DNA of 64,000 bases from Glycomyces sambucus (GTDB lineage: Bacteria > Actinomycetota > Actinomycetes > Mycobacteriales > Micromonosporaceae), in NCBI RefSeq assembly GCF_900102815.1, contig NZ_FNGF01000003.1, forward strand, positions 248,001-312,000, given 5' to 3'. Position 1 is the stretch's first letter. Each line of letters opens with the position of its first letter. The translations under genes and the position numbers were made by a program. This document shows positions 18,340 to 25,949 of this stretch, in pieces. The notes beneath the pieces were generated by a model, which searched no databases, was not told the origin of the DNA, and was given only the letters and a program-made list of their open reading frames with translations.

Positions 18340-18549
18340 TTACCGCTTGCGGGAGCGCTGTTGGAACAGCGCCTCCGTCACCTTGGGGATGTCACTCTTG
18401 TCCGCTCGGACGAGTGCAATGATCCCGAGCACCAGCTTTGTTGCGTTCGCGGTGATCCGCTTCCTGAGAAGCAAGAAGATCACCAGCGGGACCGTGATTT
18501 CCGGCTGAGTGGCCAGAGCTGTTGCGACGGTGTTGACTTCGGTAAACAT
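18340..18549 (-). CDS. Small membrane protein in element left end
   Basis: A 69-aa protein with a hydrophobic helix (ITVPLVIFLLL) followed by basic residues and a second hydrophobic segment (TKLVLGIIALVRA), ending in a basic tail. GGGAGA lies 7 nt before the ATG at 18549. I know no family. The overlapping plus-strand frame lacks a ribosome-binding site and was rejected. It may be cargo. Confidence 0.55.
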   Translation of the reverse strand: MFTEVNTVATALATQPEITVPLVIFLLLRKRITANATKLVLGIIALVRADKSDIPKVTEALFQQRSRKR

Positions 18550-18780
18550 GGTGTCGTCTCCCGCAGTCGACACTCATCCGAGATCCATAAGTGGCCTCTG
18601 AAAGCCTTCGCACCGGGTGAGCCGTTACTGCCGATTGACAACATTCTGTATTCAATTAGAGCCTCGGCGTGACCGAGGCTTTTACTTTGAAGTAGCAGAA
18701 GAGCCATTGTACCTGGCCAGACTTGATTCGTTGATTGAGACGTGGGATGAGTTCGCGAAAGAGGGTGGCGGCCAGGGTTC

Positions 18781-19677
18781 TCAGCTCTGAAAAACCAAGC
18801 CCGCATCGAACCAGGCTACTAGCGCAACCGCAATCGAAACAGCAACCTTGGCTTCATCCACGGATACGTCACCTGGCCCAGATGGCTCCGAAGGCTGGCC
18901 CCCATGACGATCGTGTTGCCCAAACCACAGCAAACGCATCATACTGATCAACACCTCATTCGAGGGAGCATTAGTGTGTTGCCGTTTCATCGGCAGACTC
19001 CAGGACTTCTGACCTTCCATCTGCGAAAGAACTGTGCCTAGCGTCGCCCGTGAAGCATTAGGGGAGATGACCGGAATAACTGCGTCTTCCACGGCCAAGA
19101 TTGCAAAGCGATAGGCAGAACTGGCGTCTGGATCGAGTCCGTAAAGCAAGCCCCATGCCTTAGCCAATCGTGAACCAGCTCTACCGGATTGCTGCATTAC
19201 ATCGTCCGAGGCGATATGAACACCCAAAGGCACTCGGCGGACCAGGCCGGTTTTCCCAAACCTCGTGCCAACCCTCCATGCAGATTTGCAACGAGTAAGC
19301 AAAGCTTCCAGATCTTCCGGAATAGCATCGTTACCGAAAGCAAGGAGGTAATCTGCTATCTCAAGAGGCCTATCATGACCCATAAGCACATTCATCGCCC
19401 GGTCTTTTTGAAGACTAGCCGCTGCAGCAGAATTGGGAGTGCCTCCCAAAGTAATCGCGATCCGAAGCGTCTCGCACATCTCTTTAACAAGTTGAATGTC
19501 CATTGGATACACTCGACCAGATTGGCCATTGAACCAAGTGTCTCGGTTGATAGACTCTTTAACCCAGCCCCAGTATGAGGATTGCATCCATGGTGGTACT
19601 CCGTCATGCAGGGCGTCATAAGCGCGAATATCATCCTCGGACTCGACCCCCAGAGGCCGCCATGTCTCTTCGCTCAT
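18781..19677 (-). CDS. Putative Abi/HEPN-like cargo protein
   Basis: A 298-aa cytoplasmic protein with lower G+C and less biased codons than its surroundings. The C-terminal part reads MMRLLWFGQHDRHGG, then an Asp/Pro linker and DEAKVAVSIAVALVAWF; this arrangement resembles the C-terminal helical domain of abortive-infection (Abi_C) and HEPN proteins, where an R-x4-6-H motif is catalytic in RNases. Here R-x6-H is present. The N-terminal 200 residues are unfamiliar. The ATG at 19677 is preferred over a GTG at 19695. A phage-defence role is inference from motif and position. Confidence 0.5.
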   Translation of the reverse strand: MSEETWRPLGVESEDDIRAYDALHDGVPPWMQSSYWGWVKESINRDTWFNGQSGRVYPMDIQLVKEMCETLRIAITLGGTPNSAAAASLQKDRAMNVLMGHDRPLEIADYLLAFGNDAIPEDLEALLTRCKSAWRVGTRFGKTGLVRRVPLGVHIASDDVMQQSGRAGSRLAKAWGLLYGLDPDASSAYRFAILAVEDAVIPVISPNASRATLGTVLSQMEGQKSWSLPMKRQHTNAPSNEVLISMMRLLWFGQHDRHGGQPSEPSGPGDVSVDEAKVAVSIAVALVAWFDAGLVFQS

Positions 19678-20400
19678 AGGAAGATCTTCCCACACGCGAA
19701 AGGCTTCCGCCTCCTCCGATTGACTACGTCAGGTCGGGTTCATTGGCCGGGGGCGGGCGCGCGATACGCTCGCCCAAGCGACAGGGCGGGCCCGCAGGGA
19801 TCGCCCTCAATCCGACCTGAGCGCGCGCCCGCAGGGGTCCCCGGCCAAGGGTTCCGGCCGGAACCTTTCTTCCCCATCGCCAAGGCGTCGCCCGGCCCGT
19901 GGCCGGCCGAGGACCGCCCGCAGCGCAGCGAGGACCGGACCGCAGGCCAGCCACGCGGCAGCGGCCGCAAGGCCGCCTTGAAGATGTATAGAAAGTTCTC
20001 ACAGCAGCAGTGGCCCAAAAGCACGCCTGGACCCAGCAGGCGCCCACATCTCATTAGTGACTTCTGTCACATTTTAGATGACGCAGAGTAGTTTCCATGC
20101 TGGGAATCAGTACCGATCCTTCGGTGAAGATTCGATCATTTCACCAGCTAGGGCGGCTTGCCGTCGCCCTTGCTGCTAAATAGACCCAGGGGCTGACAAA
20201 GCGGATGTAAGTCAAACTCATACTACATGTTGTGCCTAATCAAGCCCGTGAACACTAGGGATGGTTGACAGTCGGACCATGACATGCTTCACTGTCTGTG
20301 ACGGTCGGACAGGTGTTCGATCTTGATCGATCGCGCTAGAGACTGCCACGCGCGAGTGATCCCACCTAGGTGGCGAAGGATCTGAGTGATCGGAGATCTG
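19678..20400. other. Long divergent non-coding region in the element
   Basis: A 720-bp stretch without a supported gene between the Abi-like gene and the IF2-N-domain gene. Its left part (about 19740-19990) is very GC-rich and includes the perfect 16-bp palindrome GGTTCCGGCCGGAACC at 19850-19865 followed by TTTCTTC. The right part (20050-20390) is AT-richer and includes TTGACA at 20265. Promoters for both genes and possibly a transfer or RNA element lie here; nothing decisive is seen. Confidence 0.4.
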
Positions 20401-21054
20401 ATGACCGAGAGTCAACAGGACTTCTGCCCGAAGCCGGGCCCTCCGAGCAAACGCGTTTGTGAGCTGGCGCGTGAGCTCGGAGTTTCGGAAGACGAACTTG
20501 TTACCTTCCTCTTCTCCAAAGGCGAGCCCATCTTGAGCTCGTCAGACATAGTCCCTCCTTCCAGGGTCATGGAGGCGCGCCTGCATTGCCACGGAGGCAC
20601 CAAGGGGCGGTCCGGGGAACGCCCAGGCCAACGCCGCCCCAACAAACCACGTAGCCGCAACGCAAAACGGGGTCTCGCGAACGCAACTCGAGAACTCTTC
20701 GGTACCCCGACGCAACGGCCTCGCTCGCACCCTCGAGATCAAGGACCCGATTATGTGAAGGCAACTCGGAATCGATTCCCGATCCAGGTTGCCTCGGACG
20801 AAGAAGCACTAATGGTCGTCGAATACTGGGCGGCCAGAGATTTCTCCTTCAGTGAGGTGCAGGCCTGGTGGGATGGGGGCCTTGGGCTCCGGGATGCCGG
20901 ACTGGCCTTCCGTGCCCGAAATGTTGGCCTTAAGCCAACAGACCTCCCAGTTGTTCTCGAGGGCCGAACCGTCATCCAACGAATCCGAGACAACGAAAGT
21001 CTTGAGCGGATCAGTTCGCGGCTACAACGGATGCGCAAACACTATTCCTCCTGA
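20401..21054 (+). CDS. IF2 N-terminal-domain-like protein, unknown function
   Basis: A 217-aa protein. Residues about 17-55 (KRVCELARELGVSEDELVTFLFSKG) resemble the small helical IF2_N domain found at the N-terminus of translation factor IF-2 and in some RNA-associated proteins. Residues 65-115 are basic and low-complexity. The C-terminal 100 residues carry two helical repeats with Trp-x-x-Gly-Leu patterns. GGAGA at 20391 is 5 nt before this ATG; the GTG at 20386 is the alternative. It has element-type lower G+C. The function is unknown; nucleic-acid binding is plausible. Confidence 0.55.
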   Translation: MTESQQDFCPKPGPPSKRVCELARELGVSEDELVTFLFSKGEPILSSSDIVPPSRVMEARLHCHGGTKGRSGERPGQRRPNKPRSRNAKRGLANATRELFGTPTQRPRSHPRDQGPDYVKATRNRFPIQVASDEEALMVVEYWAARDFSFSEVQAWWDGGLGLRDAGLAFRARNVGLKPTDLPVVLEGRTVIQRIRDNESLERISSRLQRMRKHYSS

Positions 21055-21095
21055 AGCGGCGGGCCTTCATCGCCGTTGCCGCTGAGGTCTACTAA

Positions 21096-21191
21096 GAAGC
21101 AGGCCTCCGCGCGGCCGGCGCCCACGTTGTTCTGGCCGACCTATCAGACCTCGACGTCTTCTCGAAGTCTCCCAGCGGGGTTGGGAACTAA
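21096..21191 (+). pseudogene. 3' remnant of a HAD-like hydrolase gene
   Basis: A 31-codon open stretch without a start codon, directly after an in-frame TAA, that reads EAGLRAAGAHVVLADLSDLD, the typical C-terminal end of HAD-superfamily phosphatases. Its composition is host-like, unlike the flanking sequence. It is probably a leftover from an earlier insertion or recombination. Confidence 0.4.
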
Positions 21192-21227
21192 TCAAAAGAC
21201 GTCTGATCAAGTGCTGAATCCGTAAGT

Positions 21228-21254
21228 GCCGTAGACGTGCTGGGCGTCTACGGC
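21228..21254 (-). terminator. Terminator downstream of NUDIX gene
   Basis: A 10-bp perfect stem (GCCGTAGACG/CGTCTACGGC) with a 7-nt loop, 30 bp after the stop of the minus-strand NUDIX gene. Confidence 0.65.
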
Positions 21255-21283
21255 TGCCGCTCGCGGAAGTCGCTTGTTGCCGA

Positions 21284-21754
21284 TCAGCCGAGGTACGGGG
21301 TTGCTCGATGCTCAAACCCGTGCTGGATTCTCAGTTGCATCCCTGAGTTGATCGAGAGGCCGTCGAGATCGTCGGCTCCGAACCAGCGGACCTGTGTCGA
21401 CTCGCTCGACGTCTTGATCTCACCGCCGACAGCTGTCGCCCTGAAGTTCAGCGAGAACTGCTGGCGGACCTCGCCGTCGCCGTACTCGATGAGGTGGTTG
21501 GGGTTCGTGTAGACACCGATCAGCCCAGTGACTTCGATGTCGAGGCCGGTCTCTTCGTTGGCTTCACGGACTGCGGTGTCTTCGATGCTCTCGCCGAGGT
21601 CGTGTGCCCCACCAGGAAGTGCCCAGTCGCCGTTGTCGGACCGCTTGATGAGCAGGACCTCACCGTGCTCGTTCTCGATGAACGCCACCGCTGAGGGCAC
21701 CACGCTGTTGGGAGGAGGTGCATCAGGATTGTTGATGTGGTCGATCCTCGACAC
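21284..21754 (-). CDS. NUDIX hydrolase, Pif-like
   Basis: A 156-aa protein with a perfect Nudix box at about 49-71 (GGx5Ex7REANEETGL). It hydrolyses a nucleoside diphosphate derivative by family chemistry. In pSAM2 a NUDIX protein, Pif, confers immunity against transfer of a second copy; the same neighbourhood (XRE regulator directly upstream) is common in these elements. The GTG at 21754 was chosen because GGAGGA lies 5 nt upstream and the conserved MSRIDHIN start follows. It lies 16 bp after the regulator stop, so it is co-transcribed. Confidence 0.88.
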   Translation of the reverse strand: MSRIDHINNPDAPPPNSVVPSAVAFIENEHGEVLLIKRSDNGDWALPGGAHDLGESIEDTAVREANEETGLDIEVTGLIGVYTNPNHLIEYGDGEVRQQFSLNFRATAVGGEIKTSSESTQVRWFGADDLDGLSINSGMQLRIQHGFEHRATPYLG

Positions 21755-21770
21755 GGCGTCCTCCCAGCGA

Positions 21771-22661
21771 TCAGGCTTCCGACGGCTCCCAGACTCTGGC
21801 GCCATCCCACAGGAACTCAAGGTGCTCCATGTAGCGCTGGAACGGCCCTCCGTCCTCCAGCTTCTTCAAGTGGAGCGTAAGCCAGTTATGCCCCATCTCG
21901 TTGCCGATACTCTCGCAGACGAGGGCTTCACGATCGAACTGAAAGACCGAGCGCAGCGCGTGAGCTTCAGCATTGCGCTCTGAGAAGCGAACTTCCAGGT
22001 TGCCAAAGGTGTCAAGTCGCTGGACCGCGGCAAGGGTCATGTGGATACGGCTGCTCAATGCCATGGGCGCATTTTCGATGTTTTCCCTGTGGCGGGTCAC
22101 GTCGCCGTCTGGATCGCCGAGCAAGATCCGGACCCGCACACCGTCGGCGAGCTTGCTAGCAAGGGTCTCTTCAAACCCAGGCTGCTGGGTCCAAAAGAAG
22201 TAGTTCGTGTAACCGGCTAGAACGATCTCAGTTCGCGCTGAGCTGATGAGTCGATTCCAAAGGGCATCAGGTACTTCGGCCCTCCGGGGATACGCGTCCA
22301 CGATCTCTCTCGTAGATTTCCTGCGCACACGCTGCATCAGCTCTGTGATGAGCACTTCATCGCTGAGCTGGGTCGGATCGGTGTGGTAACGCAGTTCTTC
22401 CAGCTCGGCGTCACTGGGAACCCAGAATCCCAGGCCCTCTCGCACCTCAAGAAGCGGGAGGTCGAGAACCTCGGCGATCTTGGGCGAAAGCTCCTCGGGG
22501 ATCTCGTACTGGCCGCGTTCGTAGGACGAGACCCGGACTTGGCCGATGCCCAATCGCTCCGCGAAAGCGGTGCCGCTGAGGCCGCGGTTCTCTCGTTCCC
22601 TGCGGAGCCAGTTGCCCGCCGTCTTCAGTTTCTCCTTACGCACGTCGTCGTCTTTAGCCAT
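21771..22661 (-). CDS. XRE-family regulator with C-terminal DUF5919/PLD-like domain
   Basis: A 296-aa protein. Residues 14-68 form a helix-turn-helix (NWLRRERENRGLSGTAFAERLGI then VSSYERGQYEIP). The C-terminal domain (about 135-290: IVLAGYTNYFFWTQ, VRVRILLGDPDGDVTRHRENIE) resembles the phospholipase-D-like sensor domain seen in element-borne XRE regulators. It is divergent from the transfer operon and upstream of the NUDIX gene, so it likely represses the operon and is relieved by an unknown ligand. Confidence 0.85.
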   Translation of the reverse strand: MAKDDDVRKEKLKTAGNWLRRERENRGLSGTAFAERLGIGQVRVSSYERGQYEIPEELSPKIAEVLDLPLLEVREGLGFWVPSDAELEELRYHTDPTQLSDEVLITELMQRVRRKSTREIVDAYPRRAEVPDALWNRLISSARTEIVLAGYTNYFFWTQQPGFEETLASKLADGVRVRILLGDPDGDVTRHRENIENAPMALSSRIHMTLAAVQRLDTFGNLEVRFSERNAEAHALRSVFQFDREALVCESIGNEMGHNWLTLHLKKLEDGGPFQRYMEHLEFLWDGARVWEPSEA

Positions 22662-22749
22662 GCTTCTAGTCTCTCACGTCTGACGTGTACCTGACACTTC
22701 CTGGTTGATCGCGCCTCGTATCCCAACTTGTGGGACAGCAGGTTGCATT

Positions 22750-22801
22750 TTAGAGGCTAAGCGTTTAGCGTTAGAGGCATGAACCTAGACAGTCTAGGTT
22801 C
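22750..22801. promoter_or_regulatory. Operator region between XRE gene and transfer operon
   Basis: Two direct repeats TTAGAGGC (22750-22757 and 22771-22778) start 21 bp apart, two helical turns, followed by the perfect 21-bp palindrome GAACCTAGACAGTCTAGGTTC (22781-22801). The palindrome fits a dimeric XRE repressor and could also form an RNA hairpin in the leader of the next gene. A -35/-10 pair cannot be fixed. Confidence 0.6.
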
Positions 22802-22815
22802 AGCCCTTCGGGGCT
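22802..22815 (+). promoter_or_regulatory. UUCG hairpin in leader of 22841 gene
   Basis: AGCCC-TTCG-GGGCT, a 5-bp stem with the very stable UUCG tetraloop. Similar hairpins precede the genes at 23610 (23581-23592) and 24688 (24603-24616). Confidence 0.5.
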
Positions 22816-22840
22816 AGTCATCACGATGAGAGGCAAGCTG

Positions 22841-23155
22841 ATGAAGCTGAAGATCGATGTCACGAACGTGGCGTTCATGGTCACCGGCGCTCCGGAAGCC
22901 AAGGAGTACGACGGCAAGCAGCAGGTGGACAGGGAGACGAACGCCCTGAAGTGGGTCACCCAGCTCCTGGCGCTCGAACAGGGTGAGAACGGTCAGGGCG
23001 AGATCATCCGGGTGGTGACCGCTGGGGAGATGCCGAAGCTGAGCCAGACCCAGCCCGTCATCCCGGTCGACCTGGAAGCCATCCCCTGGAGCCAGAACGG
23101 CAAGAGCGGTGTCGCCTACAAGGCGGCCGTCATCAAGCCCAAGCCTGCGAAGTAG
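22841..23155 (+). CDS. Conserved small AICE protein (Pra/SCO3937-like group)
   Basis: A 104-aa protein. The layout (DRETNALKWVTQLLALEQG, then VIPVDLEAIPWSQNGKSGVAYKAAVIKP) resembles the small protein found at the start of the transfer/replication operon in many Streptomyces integrative elements, some related to the activator Pra. The predicted fold is a small beta barrel. It is the first gene of the plus-strand operon after the operator. ATG at 22841 has GAGAGG about 7 nt upstream; an upstream ATG at 22826 is less well placed. Confidence 0.65.
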   Translation: MKLKIDVTNVAFMVTGAPEAKEYDGKQQVDRETNALKWVTQLLALEQGENGQGEIIRVVTAGEMPKLSQTQPVIPVDLEAIPWSQNGKSGVAYKAAVIKPKPAK

Positions 23156-23208
23156 TCGACGTGTCGGGTTCCGTTGCCGGGGCCTGACCTCTCGAAAGGA
23201 TCTCTGCC

Positions 23209-23508
23209 ATGCAAGACGGGATGTCTGGAGACTTCTCCATGTTCCTCAAGGACGGTATGACGTTCGCGTCGTACGTCTACGGGAACGAGCGCGGAGCGCT
23301 GCGCATCGAGCGCGGCATCGGCGGTGCGGGCCTGGTCCTGCACGGTTCGCCGGTGGAGTTCCGGCAGGTTGCCGAGGCGCTGCACCGTCTGGCCGATGAG
23401 GTGGAACGGGGGGTCAGGCGTCAACGTGCGCTTGACAACGCTCCGCGTCGTCGGACCACGTTCGTCGCCGAACCGGCGATGAAGGAAGAGATGGAAGTCG
23501 CCGTCTAG
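23209..23508 (+). CDS. Hypothetical protein of the transfer operon
   Basis: A 99-aa protein, GAAAGGA before the ATG. N-terminal beta-rich part (GMTFASYVYGNERGALRIERG), a helical middle (PVEFRQVAEALHRLADEVERGV) and a basic stretch. No family recognised. It lies between the Pra-like gene and the membrane protein in the same direction. Confidence 0.6.
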   Translation: MQDGMSGDFSMFLKDGMTFASYVYGNERGALRIERGIGGAGLVLHGSPVEFRQVAEALHRLADEVERGVRRQRALDNAPRRRTTFVAEPAMKEEMEVAV

Positions 23509-23580
23509 CGCGGCTTGTAGGGGAACCGGTCGACCGTCCAAAGCTGGCCGGTTCCCCACCTGCAACAAACCGAACCCTTT

Positions 23581-23592
23581 GCCCTTCGGGGC
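23581..23592 (+). promoter_or_regulatory. UUCG hairpin upstream of 23610 gene
   Basis: GCCC-TTCG-GGGC, a 4-bp stem with UUCG loop, followed by the ribosome-binding site AGGAAGG of the membrane protein gene. Confidence 0.45.
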
Positions 23593-23609
23593 AGGAAGGT
23601 GGGTCTGCC

Positions 23610-24593
23610 ATGCCCTCCAATGGTAACCGTTCTGGCGGTCGCAACCGGGCTTCGGCTCGTGCGGCGCAGACGCTCATCGATCAGTTCGAGGTGGGTTCGG
23701 CGCGTCGCCGGGCCAAGATCGCCGGGGGCCTGGCCGCGTTCGCGGTCGCCTTGGTCTCCTTCCCCGTCGCCGTGCTGGCGATGGAGTGGGCTACGGCCCT
23801 GTTCGTCGCGGTCGCCCTGGGCGCCGCTGCTGGCCTGGTGGCCGCTGTCCTCACCCTGGTGTGGCCGGTGGCGCGGGTCGCGTGGCACTGGGCCGGTGAA
23901 CTCGCCCTGCTGGGCGCGCTCATCACCATCTACGCCGCTTTGGCGGTGTGGGTCGGCCCGTTCGGATCGCTCGCGATGGTCGCGCTGCTAGTCGGCGTCC
24001 CGTGGTTCATCGCGCCGGCCAACCGGTTCCTGAACCGGTGGGGCTGGTGCATGGTCACCCGCCACCGCGTCCGCGTCGCCTCCGACGCCTTCATGGAAGG
24101 CAAAGGGGTGCGCGGATCGGTCCGGCCGCTGATCCTCCTCGCCCGCCCGACCGAGTCGGGTGAGCGGGTGTGGCTGTGGCTGCGGGGCGACCTCACCTTG
24201 GACGACCTGCAAGGCCGTCTGGTGGAGCTGTCCAGCGTGTGCTGGGCGAACTCGGCGGACGCCCGCCTGGCGGGCAAGAAGGCCGCCTACGTGGTGGTCG
24301 ACGTGCACCGCCGCGACGTCCTCGCTGAGGGCGTGACCGTCCCCGTCAGCGCGATGCTCGACGGGATCGACCCGGACTCGTACCGGGACATGACCGTGGT
24401 CGATGAGGACGACGAGGGTATCGACGTCACCGACGACCCGGCCGTCCAGGCCCGGCTCGATGAGCTGACCGGGCGGAACCGGCGTGAGCGCAAGCCGCGC
24501 CAGTCCAGGGCCGACAAGGCCGAAGACGCCGCCGTCGAGCGGCACACCGAGGGCCCCGAGGAAGACGACGGGTTCATCCCCGCCTTCATCTAG
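23610..24593 (+). CDS. Membrane protein of the DNA transfer module
   Basis: A 327-aa protein with a basic N-terminus, three to four membrane segments (about residues 38-58, 62-88, 96-118 and 120-138) and a cytoplasmic domain, ending in an acidic and basic tail. It lies just upstream of the FtsK-like ATPase gene. Classical TraSA/TraB translocases carry both membrane anchor and motor; here the anchor seems to be supplied by this separate protein. The role as anchor of the translocase is inference from gene order. Confidence 0.65.
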   Translation: MPSNGNRSGGRNRASARAAQTLIDQFEVGSARRRAKIAGGLAAFAVALVSFPVAVLAMEWATALFVAVALGAAAGLVAAVLTLVWPVARVAWHWAGELALLGALITIYAALAVWVGPFGSLAMVALLVGVPWFIAPANRFLNRWGWCMVTRHRVRVASDAFMEGKGVRGSVRPLILLARPTESGERVWLWLRGDLTLDDLQGRLVELSSVCWANSADARLAGKKAAYVVVDVHRRDVLAEGVTVPVSAMLDGIDPDSYRDMTVVDEDDEGIDVTDDPAVQARLDELTGRNRRERKPRQSRADKAEDAAVERHTEGPEEDDGFIPAFI

Positions 24594-24602
24594 CCCTTCA
24601 CG

Positions 24603-24651
24603 AGCCCTTCGGGGCTGCGCTGGAGGGACGGGCGCACCGTTCCGTCCCTCC
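24603..24651 (+). promoter_or_regulatory. Two hairpins in front of the translocase gene
   Basis: A UUCG hairpin (AGCCC-TTCG-GGGCT, 24603-24616) is followed by a 10-bp stem GGAGGGACGG/CCGTCCCTCC (24622-24651). They lie 37 nt upstream of the translocase start and could limit read-through or stabilise a processed mRNA end. Confidence 0.5.
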
Positions 24652-24687
24652 GTCAATCCACTTGGTTTCTATTGGGAGGTAAACATT

Positions 24688-25491
24688 ATGAACACCGCTG
24701 TCGGTCCAAACATGACCATCATGGACGAGTTTCTCGTCGGCAAGTACGCCACTGGTGAGGCCGTGAAGCTCTGCTTCGCCTACAAGAACGTGCTCGGGGG
24801 CGGCGAGCCCGGGTCGGGCAAGTCCGGGTTCGAGCAGACCATCATCGCCCAGACGGCGCTGTGCGTCGACACCCGCCTGATCGGCTTCGACGGCAAGCTC
24901 GTGGAGCTCCAGCCGTGGCTGGACGTCTTCGACGTCTTCGTGGGTCCGGACATGCGCAAGGCCCTCGCCACGCTCCTGTGGCTCCAGCAGCTCATGGACT
25001 CCCGCTACGCCGAGATGTCGGCCCGCCGCATCCGCAAGCACCAGCCGACCGCCGCCGATCCGGCGTGGGTGGTCTTCCTCGATGAGCTGGCCTACTTCAC
25101 CTCGGTGGCGGGCAACAAGGTCGAGCAAGAGCTGTTCTCAATGCTCCTGCGCGACGTGGTCGCTCGTGGCCGTGCGGCCGGGATCATCGTGTGCGCGTTC
25201 ACGCAGCGCGCCTCCTGGGACATCGTGCCCACCGCGCTGCGGGACCTGTTCGCCTACCGGTGGGTCGGCCGCTGCTCGACCCCGGGTTCTTCGGATGTCG
25301 CCCTGGGGGCGGGCTGGGCCGATCAGGGCTACAACGCCATGAACCTCGACCCGTCCATGCCCGGCGACTCGTACCTGCTCGCCGAGGGCGGGCGGCCCCG
25401 CCGGATGCGGGTGGCCTGGATGTCCGATGAGGAGGTCTTCCAGGTCGCGGCCTTCGCCGCGCAGCTCCGAGGGCGGAAGTCCTCCGTGTGA
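24688..25491 (+). CDS. FtsK/SpoIIIE-type DNA translocase (TraSA-like), motor domain only
   Basis: A 267-aa ATPase. Walker A GEPGSGKS at 39-46, Walker B VVFLDEL at 128-134 (D132, E133), and a sensor region ICAFTQRASWDIVP. In Streptomyces elements one such hexameric pump transfers double-stranded DNA between mycelia. It has no membrane segment, and it is shorter than full TraSA. GGGAGG lies 7 nt before the ATG. The membrane part may be the 23610 product. Confidence 0.9.
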   Translation: MNTAVGPNMTIMDEFLVGKYATGEAVKLCFAYKNVLGGGEPGSGKSGFEQTIIAQTALCVDTRLIGFDGKLVELQPWLDVFDVFVGPDMRKALATLLWLQQLMDSRYAEMSARRIRKHQPTAADPAWVVFLDELAYFTSVAGNKVEQELFSMLLRDVVARGRAAGIIVCAFTQRASWDIVPTALRDLFAYRWVGRCSTPGSSDVALGAGWADQGYNAMNLDPSMPGDSYLLAEGGRPRRMRVAWMSDEEVFQVAAFAAQLRGRKSSV

Positions 25492-25549
25492 CCGGGTGCC
25501 GTCAAGGCGTCCTTGACACCTCGGCGGCACTCCGGGCGAACGGTTCCAC

Positions 25550-25566
25550 CGGGGTTCGATTCCCCG
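25550..25566 (+). other. tRNA T-arm-like hairpin, copy 1
   Basis: CGGGG-TTCGATT-CCCCG, exactly the 5-bp stem and 7-nt loop of a tRNA T-arm including the TTCGA core. No acceptor or anticodon arm can be drawn. It is followed by GCGTCCACGACGCA, close to the sequence following copy 2. Confidence 0.55.
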
Positions 25567-25657
25567 GCGTCCACGACGCAAGGAACGCCACAGCGAATAG
25601 CGACAACGCCAGTACTGCGTCCAAGCCGATAAGGCTTCTGAGAGAAAGAGAAATGAA

Positions 25658-25879
25658 ATGTCTGTGACAGGCGAAGTGTACGACGTGACCGTGAACCTCG
25701 TGGACGGCGAGAAGGTCACCTTGAAGTTCCGTACGGAAGCCGAGCTGAACGGCTTCCACGAAACCCTCGGGTCCGGAAGGCTCTTCACCACCCTGATCGG
25801 CGACGAGATGGTCTCGATCTTCCCCGGTGGGATCACCACCGTGAAAGTGCGAATCCGCGCCACGCGGGTCTCGTACTAG
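25658..25879 (+). CDS. Small hypothetical element protein
   Basis: A 73-aa protein of beta-strand-rich sequence (VYDVTVNLVDGEKVTLKFRT, TTLIGDEMVSIFPGGITTVKV). A GAGAAAGAGAAATG context precedes the start, and an AAGCC/GGCTT hairpin lies at 25623-25637. No family recognised; it resembles in layout the 71-aa protein at 26311. Confidence 0.55.
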   Translation: MSVTGEVYDVTVNLVDGEKVTLKFRTEAELNGFHETLGSGRLFTTLIGDEMVSIFPGGITTVKVRIRATRVSY

Positions 25880-25902
25880 CAAATCCAGTCCCCAGGACTG
25901 GT

Positions 25903-25949
25903 GGTAGAGCGATCGGCAATCTTCGGGGTTCGAGGCCCCGACGCTCACG
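25903..25949 (+). repeat. 47-bp direct repeat with tRNA-minihelix-like fold, copy 2
   Basis: Identical to 26536-26582. It contains GGTAGAGC (as in a tRNA D-arm), then a stem GAGCG/CGCTC enclosing a perfect T-arm CGGGG-TTCGAGG-CCCCG (25924-25940). A 7-bp hairpin CCAGTCC-CCA-GGACTGG directly precedes it (25884-25900). It lies in the leader of the 26042 gene. Confidence 0.75.

Noticed and set aside
18274..18672. Plus-strand 132-aa frame at the element left end
   Set aside because: No ribosome-binding site and overlaps the better supported minus-strand 69-aa gene.
20265..20300. TTGACA as a promoter for the IF2-N-domain gene
   Set aside because: No credible -10 sequence at 16-19 bp spacing; left as a possibility only.
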